NCBI GenBank assembly: GCA_002403445.1 | Contig: DHHU01000066.1 | Coordinates: 1,064-10,202, forward strand | Direction of reading: 5' to 3' | DNA: 9,139 nt | DNA from: Salinisphaeraceae bacterium UBA4764 | Lineage (GTDB): Bacteria > Pseudomonadota > Gammaproteobacteria > Nevskiales > Salinisphaeraceae | Shown: positions 1-5,940 of the stretch, piece after piece | Layout of the letters: each line of letters begins with the position of its first letter | Numbering within the stretch: position 1 is the first letter of the stretch | Translations under genes and position numbers: made by a program | The notes under the pieces: model-generated | Seen by the model: the letters and a program-made list of their open reading frames with translations, nothing else | Told to the model about the DNA's origin: nothing | Database searches by the model: none

Positions 1-35
1 ATGCTTTTATTGCTATTGCGTGCACGCATCTCATC
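1..35 (-). other. Possible start of a further downstream gene (cut by window edge)
   Basis: Reading the minus strand, the gatZ stop codon TGA at 36-34 overlaps an ATG at 35-33, the same TGATG arrangement that joins the kinase to gatZ. The frame from that ATG stays open to the window edge (about 11 codons: Met-Arg-Cys-Val-His-Ala-Ile...). A second ATG at 30-28 is also open. No clear Shine-Dalgarno sequence precedes either ATG, and the piece is too short to recognise a family. It may be the third gene of the sugar operon or chance. Confidence 0.2.
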
Positions 36-1305
36 AGGAGGCGTTGCAGGCCCGTCCGTACCGCTCGATCGTACGCTCGACATGGTTTATCACGATCGCG
101 GACGGATCCAGCGGCGTATCGGCCCAAACGTTCGCGCCTGGCAGATGCTGTCGAAACAGCGGTGCCGGTACGCGCTGACCCGACAAAGCTCTGAAAAGTC
201 TGTCGACGGCCGCACGGGCTTCCGGCCGCGCCCAGTAGTAGCGAATCCGATCCGACAGCGAGTAGTGACGCAGCATGCGTCGCTCGGCCGCATCGCCATC
301 GTAGTGACTGGCCCAGTCTTCCGGCATGGCCTGCATTAGGCGCTCAAGTTCGGTATAGAGCGGGCGTTCGCCGTACCCGGCGACCAGATCGCTCGCAATC
401 AGATCCAGACCGTAAAGCGCTTCGCGCAGCATGAACGTCAACTCAGGGCCAACCTTAAGAATCGCGAAACCGTCTGCAACCAGCTCGGTGAGCGACTGGC
501 CGCTCTGGTAATCGGTGGAATGTGCTTCGAAGACCAGTCGCGGCTCGTGGTCCAGCACCCGAGTAAGGTCGGCTGCCTGCGCCCGATCGTAGGTTATGAC
601 GTTGCGGTTGCCGAATTCCACGCCCGGCTGCACGACAAGGCCGACGACGCGATCGAACGCTTCGGCGAGCTGCTGTGCCTCGAAAGCCCGCCGATGAATC
701 TCGATGGTGCGCCGCGCCGCGTCCGGAGCGGTCGGCGTCACGGATGAAAGGACATGATCTGCGCCACCGGGCGGCGGCACTTCGGTGCCGACAATGTACA
801 CCGGCGCCGCGCCCTCTGACGCCCTCGCCGTGGCTTCGGCTACGGCAGCCAGACGGGCAGCGCGCAGGGCCGTGACCTCATCGTCCAGAGCGATCGGCTC
901 CCCCGCGCACCCCATGGACGTATCGAGATGAATCTTTCGAAAGCCGGCAGCTACGTAGGCCGCAACCATGGATTCGGCTTCGGCCATTGCCTGCTCGGCA
1001 GAGTGATCGCGCCAAGGGTTGGGTCCGAGATGATCGCCTCCGAGGATGATCTGCCTGACGGGATAGGATGCCTCGCCGGCGAGACGCGTGACCAACTTGG
1101 CGAAGTCCGTCGGCTTCATGCCCGTATAGCCGCCGTAATGGTTGACCTGATTGCAGGTAGCCTCGATTAGCACGATGGCATTGTTGCGCTGCCCGTATCG
1201 GAGCGCGGCGCGCAGGACGTCGGGATGCGCCGAGCAGATGGCGGTGATGCCCCGGGCGTTGCCGTCAAGGCGGTATGACGCAAGCTGGCTGAGCTGGATT
1301 TTCAT
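34..1305 (-). CDS. gatZ: D-tagatose-bisphosphate aldolase non-catalytic subunit / tagatose-6-phosphate epimerase family (GatZ/KbaZ)
   Basis: A 423-residue protein of the usual GatZ/KbaZ length. The family has a TIM-barrel fold and acts in the cytoplasm on tagatose phosphates. In enterobacteria it stabilises the aldolase GatY/KbaY; in Agrobacterium a homologue has been reported to act alone as a tagatose 6-phosphate 4-epimerase. Family blocks visible in order: GITAICSAHPDV (residues 19-30), EATCNQVNHYGGYTGM (48-63), LGGDHLGPNPW (88-98), KIHLDTSMGCAG (124-135), EVPPPGG (175-181), FEAHSTDYQ (260-268 region) and HYSLSDRIRYYW (347-358). I chose the ATG at 1305 because AGGAG at 1316-1312 lies 6 nt upstream; a GTG one codon earlier (1308) sits too close to it. 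The start overlaps the kinase stop (TGATG), indicating translational coupling. No gatY is in the window. The family assignment is seen in the sequence; the epimerase role is inferred from context. Confidence 0.93.
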   Translation of the reverse strand: MKIQLSQLASYRLDGNARGITAICSAHPDVLRAALRYGQRNNAIVLIEATCNQVNHYGGYTGMKPTDFAKLVTRLAGEASYPVRQIILGGDHLGPNPWRDHSAEQAMAEAESMVAAYVAAGFRKIHLDTSMGCAGEPIALDDEVTALRAARLAAVAEATARASEGAAPVYIVGTEVPPPGGADHVLSSVTPTAPDAARRTIEIHRRAFEAQQLAEAFDRVVGLVVQPGVEFGNRNVITYDRAQAADLTRVLDHEPRLVFEAHSTDYQSGQSLTELVADGFAILKVGPELTFMLREALYGLDLIASDLVAGYGERPLYTELERLMQAMPEDWASHYDGDAAERRMLRHYSLSDRIRYYWARPEARAAVDRLFRALSGQRVPAPLFRQHLPGANVWADTPLDPSAIVINHVERTIERYGRACNAS

Positions 1306-2288
1306 CACCGGCTCCTCGGCGTTTGACGGATGAAGTCGTTGAGTTCCTCCCGGCTGCCCGCTCCTTCCATGGGGCCGCGATACGTGACGTTCCGTGCGCC
1401 CGCCGCACTGGCGTAGGTCAGCGATTCGGCAGCATCAATGCCCAAGCGGCGGCAAGCCACGTAGGCCCCGCCGAAACAGTCACCGGCGCCGGTCGGATCC
1501 AGTTCGCAAACATGGAAGGCCGGCGCTTCGATGCATGTGCCATCCCGACCGAACAATTGCGCGCCGTCTGCACCGCGCTTGAGCACCACTTCGCGTACAC
1601 CGTGTTCGAACAGGGTGTCCAGCGCTTGGTATTTACCTGCCACGCAAGCGGCCCGTTCGAGCTCTTCGCCGGACGGCAGAAGTAAATCGGTCATTTCGAT
1701 CAAATGCTCGAAACGCGCGCGGACCTGCTCGTCGACGGTCAGTTCCTTCCGCAGATTGGGATCCAACGAAATACTACCGCCGCGCGCTCGGATGCGGGGC
1801 GCAGCGACCTCGATGAGTGCCCACACGCTGGGCATCGAAAGTGCCGTGCCCATGACATGAAGATGGCCGGCCCGGGCGATCAGCGCACCGACCGCATCCG
1901 TCCATTCGATGCGTTCCGCGGCTGAATGGGCGATGTTGTAGACGAAATCGCGCGCGTCGTCGGTCCTGTAACGCACGAAGGCGCTGCCGGTCGGATAGAC
2001 CGTATCGACGCGGATTGCTGATACGTCCGCACCATCACGTTGCAGCCGGCCGACGTTGAGCCGGCCGAAGTCGTCGTCGCCGACCGAGCCGACCGCTCCG
2101 GCCGAGCCGCCGATCCGTGCGCACTGGTCGATAAAAATCGCCGGCGCACCGCTCGGATAGGGGCCGATCAGTTCCTGCGGTTCCAGGAAGCCGGCCCCGC
2201 GCGTCACGGCCATAATTTCAACAAGAATCTCGCCGATCGAAATGGTCGCGCCCAAAGATTCCGGCGCGAGAAGCGATGAATCCGGCAT
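1305..2288 (-). CDS. PfkB-family sugar kinase, probable tagatose/ketohexose kinase
   Basis: A 327-residue cytoplasmic ribokinase/PfkB-family kinase, which transfers phosphate from ATP to a sugar. The first beta strand is ATISIGEILVEI (residues 14-25). The substrate-side glycine-rich block is PSGAPAIFIDQCARIGG (45-61) followed by GSVGDDDFG (67-75). PfkB signature 2, DPTGAGDCFGGAY, is at 264-276 with catalytic base Asp270 and the anion-hole glycines. Length is normal. The ATG at 2288 is preferred because AGGAA (2298-2294) lies 5 nt upstream; an in-frame ATG at 2330 would add 14 residues of non-conserved sequence and has its AAGG too close. It is first in the visible operon and overlaps gatZ by one base. 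Known biology: in Agrobacterium a PfkB tagatose kinase (TagK) is encoded beside gatZ in galactitol/tagatose use. By that context D-tagatose is the best guess, but PfkB sequence alone does not fix the substrate; 2-keto-3-deoxygluconate or fructose remain possible. Confidence 0.88.
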   Translation of the reverse strand: MPDSSLLAPESLGATISIGEILVEIMAVTRGAGFLEPQELIGPYPSGAPAIFIDQCARIGGSAGAVGSVGDDDFGRLNVGRLQRDGADVSAIRVDTVYPTGSAFVRYRTDDARDFVYNIAHSAAERIEWTDAVGALIARAGHLHVMGTALSMPSVWALIEVAAPRIRARGGSISLDPNLRKELTVDEQVRARFEHLIEMTDLLLPSGEELERAACVAGKYQALDTLFEHGVREVVLKRGADGAQLFGRDGTCIEAPAFHVCELDPTGAGDCFGGAYVACRRLGIDAAESLTYASAAGARNVTYRGPMEGAGSREELNDFIRQTPRSR

Positions 2289-3209
2289 ATCATTTCCTGT
2301 CGTGGTCAGGGTTTCCGAATAATCATGCACCTTAATGTGGCTCTGCTTGGGAATATCCCACCCTCAAAGTAACCCACAAACGTTGAGGACGGGCAGGTCA
2401 ATCCATGATTTCTAATGGTGTTTGCACTGACCGTTTGAATCCAAGTGCATTGTTTTTCGATGGATTGCCATCCACCGGCTATGAGCGATACAAGGGAACT
2501 TGATCTTCGATGAACGACGCCGATCGTCTAAGGCATCAATCGGCGCACGGCCGTGCCCGTCCCGCGATAAGAACAAACCGGCTTCGGCGCCTGCGTTCTT
2601 CTAGGTCTGATAAGTTTCCTCTTTATATAAGTCTGCAAGTCTTCGATCCGGACTTGTTCAACACGAGATTAGGCCGCGGCTGCGCGCGACCTGTCCTTTT
2701 TAGTTAGTATCCTCGAGTAATGACTGGGATGCTCGGCGCCAAGTTTTGTACCGAGCACGTGGAACAAAACCTTAGCCCAACTCGCGGTTGAAGCAAGGCC
2801 GCTCTGTTGCAGTTGGTAGGTTAATTCACCGTTCTATGGCCCTACTAGACGCACAATCATAGTTTGCCTATTCGCGCCGTAGAGGTGGCCCGGCAATAGT
2901 TAGCGATTGCATCGTAGAATAACCTCGCAATGTTGTGTCTTAGGCAAATTCGGGCATTGAACCAATGCTTTTAAGCGACTTGAAAGGCCGATATGGTGCG
3001 TACCGGTACTGCGTATTGGATAGCTTCAAGCGGCTAGTTATGGCTGTTTGGGCATGTTGAAGCCGATCAACACCCCCAATATCTAATTAGTGTTATCTTC
3101 AATAAGAAGGGCGATTTGTGCCCTCATGACCAATTTAGGGGGTCTGTTCTGATTGGAGATTGGTAGGTCATCGCGACTGTTTCAAAGGCTCGGTCTTTTG
3201 TGTGGGCCC

Positions 3210-3291
3210 CAAGATCTGTCAATTAAAGCGTTGCCACGTCCATCAAATTCTAATTAGAACAAGCCTTTTTTATAGAAGATAGATCCAGGAG
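3210..3291 (+). promoter_or_regulatory. Candidate structured 5' leader (possible RNA thermometer) of hsp20
   Basis: GATCTGTC (3214-3221) can pair along all 8 bases, with one G-U, to GATAGATC (3278-3285). After a 2x2 internal loop, CC (3210-3211) can pair with the GG (3288-3289) of the Shine-Dalgarno AGGAG (3287-3291). This would partly mask the ribosome site of a small heat-shock gene, the usual logic of ROSE and fourU thermometers. It lacks an obvious ROSE consensus, the transcription start is unknown, and the hairpin may be chance. Confidence 0.28.
3248..3259. repeat. 12-bp perfect palindrome TTCTAATTAGAA upstream of hsp20
   Basis: The palindrome is perfect over 12 bases and lies 39 bp before the hsp20 start. 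Its 8-bp core CTAATTAG recurs at 3083-3090, 167 bp upstream. This could be an operator for a dimeric regulator, but short AT-rich palindromes also arise by chance. Confidence 0.3.
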
Positions 3292-3298
3292 ACTGGTT

Positions 3299-3742
3299 AT
3301 GGCTATGCAACCAACTGGGCGGAACAATTTATTTAATCGTTTCCAAAGCGAAATCGACCAGATACTCGAAAGAGAGCGGAGTGACGCCTCGGAATTAGCG
3401 ACAAAATCGCGTCCTGAATGGATGCCACCCGTCGACATTGATGAAACCGAGGATGCCTACACCATCGATATTGACTTGCCCGGTATGGATGCCCGAGATG
3501 TCGACGTCACATTTGAAAACGGCATCTTGAACGTAGAAGGCGAGCGTAAATCCGAACACTCGGCGGAGGAAAACCGCACGCGTCGTGTCGAACGTAGCTT
3601 TGGCACGTTCGTACGGCGTTTCTCATTGCCGGATGTGGTCGACGCCGAAGGAATCGAGGCGCGAATGAACCAAGGGGTTTTAAACCTCACCATCCAGAAA
3701 CGCTCGGAAACCAAATCGCGCAAGATTGACGTTCAAAGCTGA
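3299..3742 (+). CDS. Hsp20/alpha-crystallin family small heat-shock protein
   Basis: A 147-residue cytoplasmic small heat-shock protein, an ATP-independent holdase that binds unfolding proteins and passes them to DnaK/ClpB. Residues 1-40 form the variable N-terminal arm, with a charged amphipathic stretch (FNRFQSEIDQILERERSD, 12-29). The alpha-crystallin domain runs from about 41 to 136, opening WMPPVDIDETEDAY and containing IDLPGMDARDVDVTFENG (58-75), ERSFGTFVRRFSLP (98-111) and the hallmark NQGVLNLTIQK (124-134). The C-terminal tail carries an I-x-V motif (Ile143-Asp-Val145), the I/V-x-I/V anchor used in oligomer assembly. The start is secure: AGGAG (3287-3291) lies 7 nt before the ATG. It stands alone, transcribed away from the kinase. 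Heat regulation is expected, but I see no convincing sigma-32 promoter; a leader hairpin is listed separately. Confidence 0.96.
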   Translation: MAMQPTGRNNLFNRFQSEIDQILERERSDASELATKSRPEWMPPVDIDETEDAYTIDIDLPGMDARDVDVTFENGILNVEGERKSEHSAEENRTRRVERSFGTFVRRFSLPDVVDAEGIEARMNQGVLNLTIQKRSETKSRKIDVQS

Positions 3743-3971
3743 ACTTAATGCGTGTTCGGTTTGATTGACCGTTATGATGTCGGTGCCTGTTGCCCATAAT
3801 AATTAAACGCTGCGCGTTGCGATGGCCACCGGACAAGGTCCGAGCGCGGGATCAATAGAAAAGTCACCCTTGGAGTGTTGGTGGCAATGTCCGGCAGGCG
3901 AGTCGAACAAGTGAGGCGCTGCTCATTCCGGGGGGCTGATCAACTGGATGTTGTGATGAAACCCTTGAGAG

Positions 3972-4017
3972 CAAGCTCGACTTAAAAGGCCCGCCCAAGC
4001 CCCTTGTCAAGCTCGAC
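3972..4017. repeat. Direct repeat CAAGCTCGAC, two copies 36 bp apart
   Basis: Ten identical bases occur at 3972-3981 and 4008-4017 in non-coding DNA. The intervening 26 bases are C-rich (GGCCCGCCCAAGCCCC within). This may be a short duplication or part of a degraded element; no further copy was noticed in the window. Confidence 0.45.
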
Positions 4018-4035
4018 CACGGCGTTCAACGCCCC

Positions 4036-4072
4036 GGGCAGGATAGCGCGGCGTTGCCCTCTGCAATTTTTT
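4036..4072 (+). terminator. Weak candidate terminator upstream of phoU
   Basis: GGGCA (4036-4040) can pair with TGCCC (4055-4059), or GCAG (4038-4041) with CTGC (4061-4064), followed by six T (4067-4072). The loop is long and the stem short, so this is weak. It would end any transcript arriving from hsp20 before phoU. Confidence 0.25.
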
Positions 4073-4104
4073 CCATATTGGTGTGAGCGTCATATTTATA
4101 GAAA

Positions 4105-4131
4105 CGTTTTTAGCCCACCTCGCGAAAAACG
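4105..4131. repeat. Inverted repeat CGTTTTT/AAAAACG before phoU
   Basis: A perfect 7-bp inverted repeat (4105-4111 and 4125-4131) with a 13-nt spacer sits 47 bp upstream of the phoU start. It could be an operator or a leader hairpin. The AT-rich stretch just before it (CATATTTATAG, 4091-4101) may hold a -10 element, but no good -35 pairs with it. Confidence 0.35.
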
Positions 4132-4178
4132 CTCTGTGAACGACATTACTGGTCTCTACGGTTGATCAGGAGCCCATT

Positions 4179-4937
4179 ATGAACCCCTCGATCCGGCACA
4201 AAGCCCGCCTTGAACGGCACACCTCCACCCAGTTCGATGCCGAGCTTGAAGATATTCGAGAGCGCGTCCTGTCAATGGGCGGTTTGGTTGAATCCCAGAT
4301 AGCCGATGCTGCTCGGGCATTGATCGATGGTGACGGTGTGCTTGGCGAGCGCGTGTCGCGGCAAGATTATCGTGTCAACGCTGCCGAAGTCGATATCGAC
4401 GAACTCTGCACTCGCATCATAGCCAAGCGTCAACCGCAGGCTGGCGATCTGCGCCTTGTGCTGGCAGTTGCCAAAACCATCACTGATCTTGAACGCATCG
4501 GCGACGAGGCTGAAAAAATCGGTCGTTTCGCTTCCCAGGTGGCCAGCCGTGAGCGCCCCACGAGTACCTTTCGACAGATCGAGGCGCTGGCCTCACACGT
4601 GCGCCAGATGATGCGTGACGCACTGGATGCCTTTGCGCGGCTTGATTCCCAAATGGCTTTGAGTGTCTCCCAAGCTGATATTGAAGTCGACCGCGAATAC
4701 GAAAGCACCGTGCGTGAGTGCATGACATTCATGATGGAAGATCCTCGTACCATCACGCCTATGCTTGACGTTTTGTGGTCTGTTAAGGCCCTGGAGCGCA
4801 TAGGGGATCATTCAACCAACATCGGCGAGTATGTGGTTTATCTGGTGGGGGGACGCAATGTGCGCCACACCAGCTTCGAAGCTATTGAGCAAGTGGTCGC
4901 TAGTATCTCGAGCGCGGCGCAAGATGCCGGCGATTGA
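4179..4937 (+). CDS. phoU: Phosphate-specific transport accessory / signalling protein PhoU
   Basis: A 252-residue PhoU, slightly longer than the common 235-245. PhoU links the PstSCAB phosphate transporter to the PhoR-PhoB two-component system, holding PhoR inactive when phosphate is sufficient; it works at the inner face of the membrane. The protein is two repeated three-helix bundles. The metal-binding ExxxD-type signatures are visible once per repeat: TDLERIGDEAEKIGR (residues 102-116) and KALERIGDHSTNIGEYV (203-219). The first repeat opens with HTSTQFDAELEDIRERVLSMGG (14-35). AGGAG at 4168-4172 lies 6 nt before the ATG, so the start is secure. No pst, phoB or phoR gene is adjacent, unlike the usual pstSCAB-phoU layout; either the operon is elsewhere or this is a second copy. 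A half Pho-box-like GCGTCAT (4088-4094) lies upstream, but no second half was found. Confidence 0.95.
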   Translation: MNPSIRHKARLERHTSTQFDAELEDIRERVLSMGGLVESQIADAARALIDGDGVLGERVSRQDYRVNAAEVDIDELCTRIIAKRQPQAGDLRLVLAVAKTITDLERIGDEAEKIGRFASQVASRERPTSTFRQIEALASHVRQMMRDALDAFARLDSQMALSVSQADIEVDREYESTVRECMTFMMEDPRTITPMLDVLWSVKALERIGDHSTNIGEYVVYLVGGRNVRHTSFEAIEQVVASISSAAQDAGD

Positions 4938-5031
4938 ATCGGTACGGGTCTCCGTCATCCGAGGTAAATAAGCCAGCCGAGCGTTCTTATAAGCCTGAAA
5001 CGATGGCCAGTGTCATTGGACAAAGGTCCCA

Positions 5032-5057
5032 TTGTTCAACTACCTGAAAGCGAACAA
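5032..5057. promoter_or_regulatory. Inverted repeat TTGTTC/GAACAA upstream of the amidase-permease operon
   Basis: A perfect 6-bp inverted repeat (5032-5037 and 5052-5057) with a 14-bp spacer lies 49 bp before the amidase start, in the only gap (4938-5106) that can hold this operon's promoter. A smaller hairpin GGAC/GTCC (5018-5021 and 5026-5029) precedes it. This is operator-like spacing, but no regulator is encoded nearby to support it. Confidence 0.28.
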
Positions 5058-5106
5058 GCTTCATATTGAGTTGACTGAGACACACAACGCTTTTTAGCGG
5101 GGATCC

Positions 5107-5928
5107 ATGCCGGATTCGCCTCCACATCTCGACCGTTCGTTTACCGTGGCCTTGGCTCAGACCCGGCCGGCAATGCGCGATATCGACACCAACTTGGCAC
5201 ACATGCAGCGTATCGTTGATGCCTATGCTCATGCCGATCTGGTTGTGTTTCCGGAGCTGGGGTTGAGTGGTTACACCACGACCAATACAGCATCGTTGGC
5301 CATTGAACGCAACGATGCTCGACTTGCGCAACTTGCCGAAGCCGCTCGGCGTCATGCCACGGCGATCATCTTTGGCGCCGCATTGAATACGCCGGATGGG
5401 CCATCGAATGCCGCTGTCGTGATTGATGCGCACGGGCGCTGGCTCGATACCTATTCGAAAGCTTTTCTTTTCGGGGATGAACATCAGGCCTACGTGGCGG
5501 GCGATACCTTGGTCATCGTCGATCTCGACGGCGTGCCAATCGGTTTGATGATCTGTTTCGATATCGAATTCCCTGAAGTGGCTCGCAAGCTGGCCACGGC
5601 TGGTGCGGAGCTTTTGGTTTCGATCTCCGCCAACATGAAACCGTTCGGACCCGACCATCAAGTCTTCGGGGTGGCCCGCGCGCTCGAGAACGGTCGCCCG
5701 CACGTCTACGTTAACCAGATCGGCCAGGGCGAAACCTTCGAGTTCACCGGTGGCAGCATGGTCGTTTCGCCTGACGGCGAACGACTGGCGGACGCCGGTA
5801 ACGACCAAGCGTGCGTGGTCTTGGGGAACCTGCGGCTGCCTGCTCGCAGCAGGGTTCGGCCGGACTATCTGGAACTGAGCACAACACCCATACCACCCGT
5901 GCGGACCGGGCCGTCACTCTGCGTATAA
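5107..5928 (+). CDS. Carbon-nitrogen hydrolase (nitrilase superfamily amidase)
   Basis: A 273-residue cytoplasmic carbon-nitrogen hydrolase that would cleave a non-peptide C-N (amide or carbamoyl) bond through a cysteine thioester. The catalytic set is complete: Glu50 in VVFPELGLSGY (46-56), Lys118 in YSKAFLFGDE (116-125) with the accessory Glu125, and Cys150 in GLMICFDIEFPE (146-157). The C-terminal half (ELLVSISANMKPF, 169-180; ARALENGRPHVYVNQIG, 190-206; SPDGE, 221-225) has the layout of 5-aminopentanamidase (DavA) and N-carbamoylputrescine amidase-like enzymes more than of true nitrilases. The first beta strand FTVALAQ (12-18) supports this ATG, although the Shine-Dalgarno (GGGGA, 5099-5103) is close and weak and a small CGCT/AGCG hairpin (5088-5099) abuts it. 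It is separated from the permease gene by 12 nt, so the two are an operon. The permease suggests a substrate derived from an amine, amino acid or polyamine. The exact substrate cannot be read from the sequence. Confidence 0.9.
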   Translation: MPDSPPHLDRSFTVALAQTRPAMRDIDTNLAHMQRIVDAYAHADLVVFPELGLSGYTTTNTASLAIERNDARLAQLAEAARRHATAIIFGAALNTPDGPSNAAVVIDAHGRWLDTYSKAFLFGDEHQAYVAGDTLVIVDLDGVPIGLMICFDIEFPEVARKLATAGAELLVSISANMKPFGPDHQVFGVARALENGRPHVYVNQIGQGETFEFTGGSMVVSPDGERLADAGNDQACVVLGNLRLPARSRVRPDYLELSTTPIPPVRTGPSLCV

Positions 5929-5940
5929 AAGGGAGACACA

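Larger units (their letters stand above)
2289..3298. other. Long AT-richer intergenic region between divergent kinase and hsp20
   Basis: About 1 kb without a convincing gene. Stops are frequent in all frames, and the longest open stretch (2510-2707, plus) lacks a ribosome site and resembles nothing I know. It must carry the promoters for the kinase-gatZ unit (minus) and for hsp20 (plus), but I see no strong -35/-10 pair. Small structures: a 7-bp inverted repeat TGCTCGG/CCGAGCA (2730-2736 and 2751-2757), the palindrome GTACCGGTAC (3000-3009), a hairpin AGGGC/GCCCT (3108-3112 and 3120-3124), and two copies of CTAATTAG (3083-3090 and 3250-3257). Base composition is visibly lower in GC than the flanking genes, consistent with eroded or acquired DNA. 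Confidence 0.6.
3743..4178. other. Intergenic region between hsp20 and phoU
   Basis: About 440 bases with no gene supported. It is rich in small structures: AACGC/GCGTT (3806-3810 and 3814-3818), CGGAC/GTCCG with a 3-nt loop (3830-3834 and 3838-3842), a direct repeat CAAGCTCGAC (3972-3981 and 4008-4017), and the near-perfect palindrome GGCGTTCAACGCC (4021-4033). Its GC content matches genes better than the 2.3-3.3 kb region does. Minus-strand stretches around 3860-3960 and 3985-4040 stay open for 20-30 codons in shifting frames, which could be a decayed coding sequence or element, but no family is recognisable. Confidence 0.5.

Noticed and set aside
2510..2707. A 65-codon plus-strand frame in the long intergenic region
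   Set aside because: No ribosome site at a sensible distance, Arg-rich translation without family features, and no supporting neighbour.
2730..2757. TGCTCGG/CCGAGCA hairpin as a terminator
   Set aside because: The loop is 14 nt and no T tract follows, and there is no gene for it to terminate.
3181..3218. A sigma-32 heat-shock promoter before hsp20 (TTTCAAA ... CCCCAAGAT)
   Set aside because: The -35 match to CTTGAAA is poor and the spacing of about 20 is too long; CTTGAAA at 2979-2985 has no -10 partner and is 300 bp away.
4084..4104. A Pho box before phoU
   Set aside because: Only one half-site-like GCGTCAT is present; the partner half at the proper spacing does not match CTGTCAT.
4987..5808. 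A 273-codon open frame on the minus strand, opposite the amidase gene
   Set aside because: It is the shadow of the amidase coding frame. Its translation has no recognisable motifs, while the plus-strand frame has the full Glu-Lys-Cys catalytic set.
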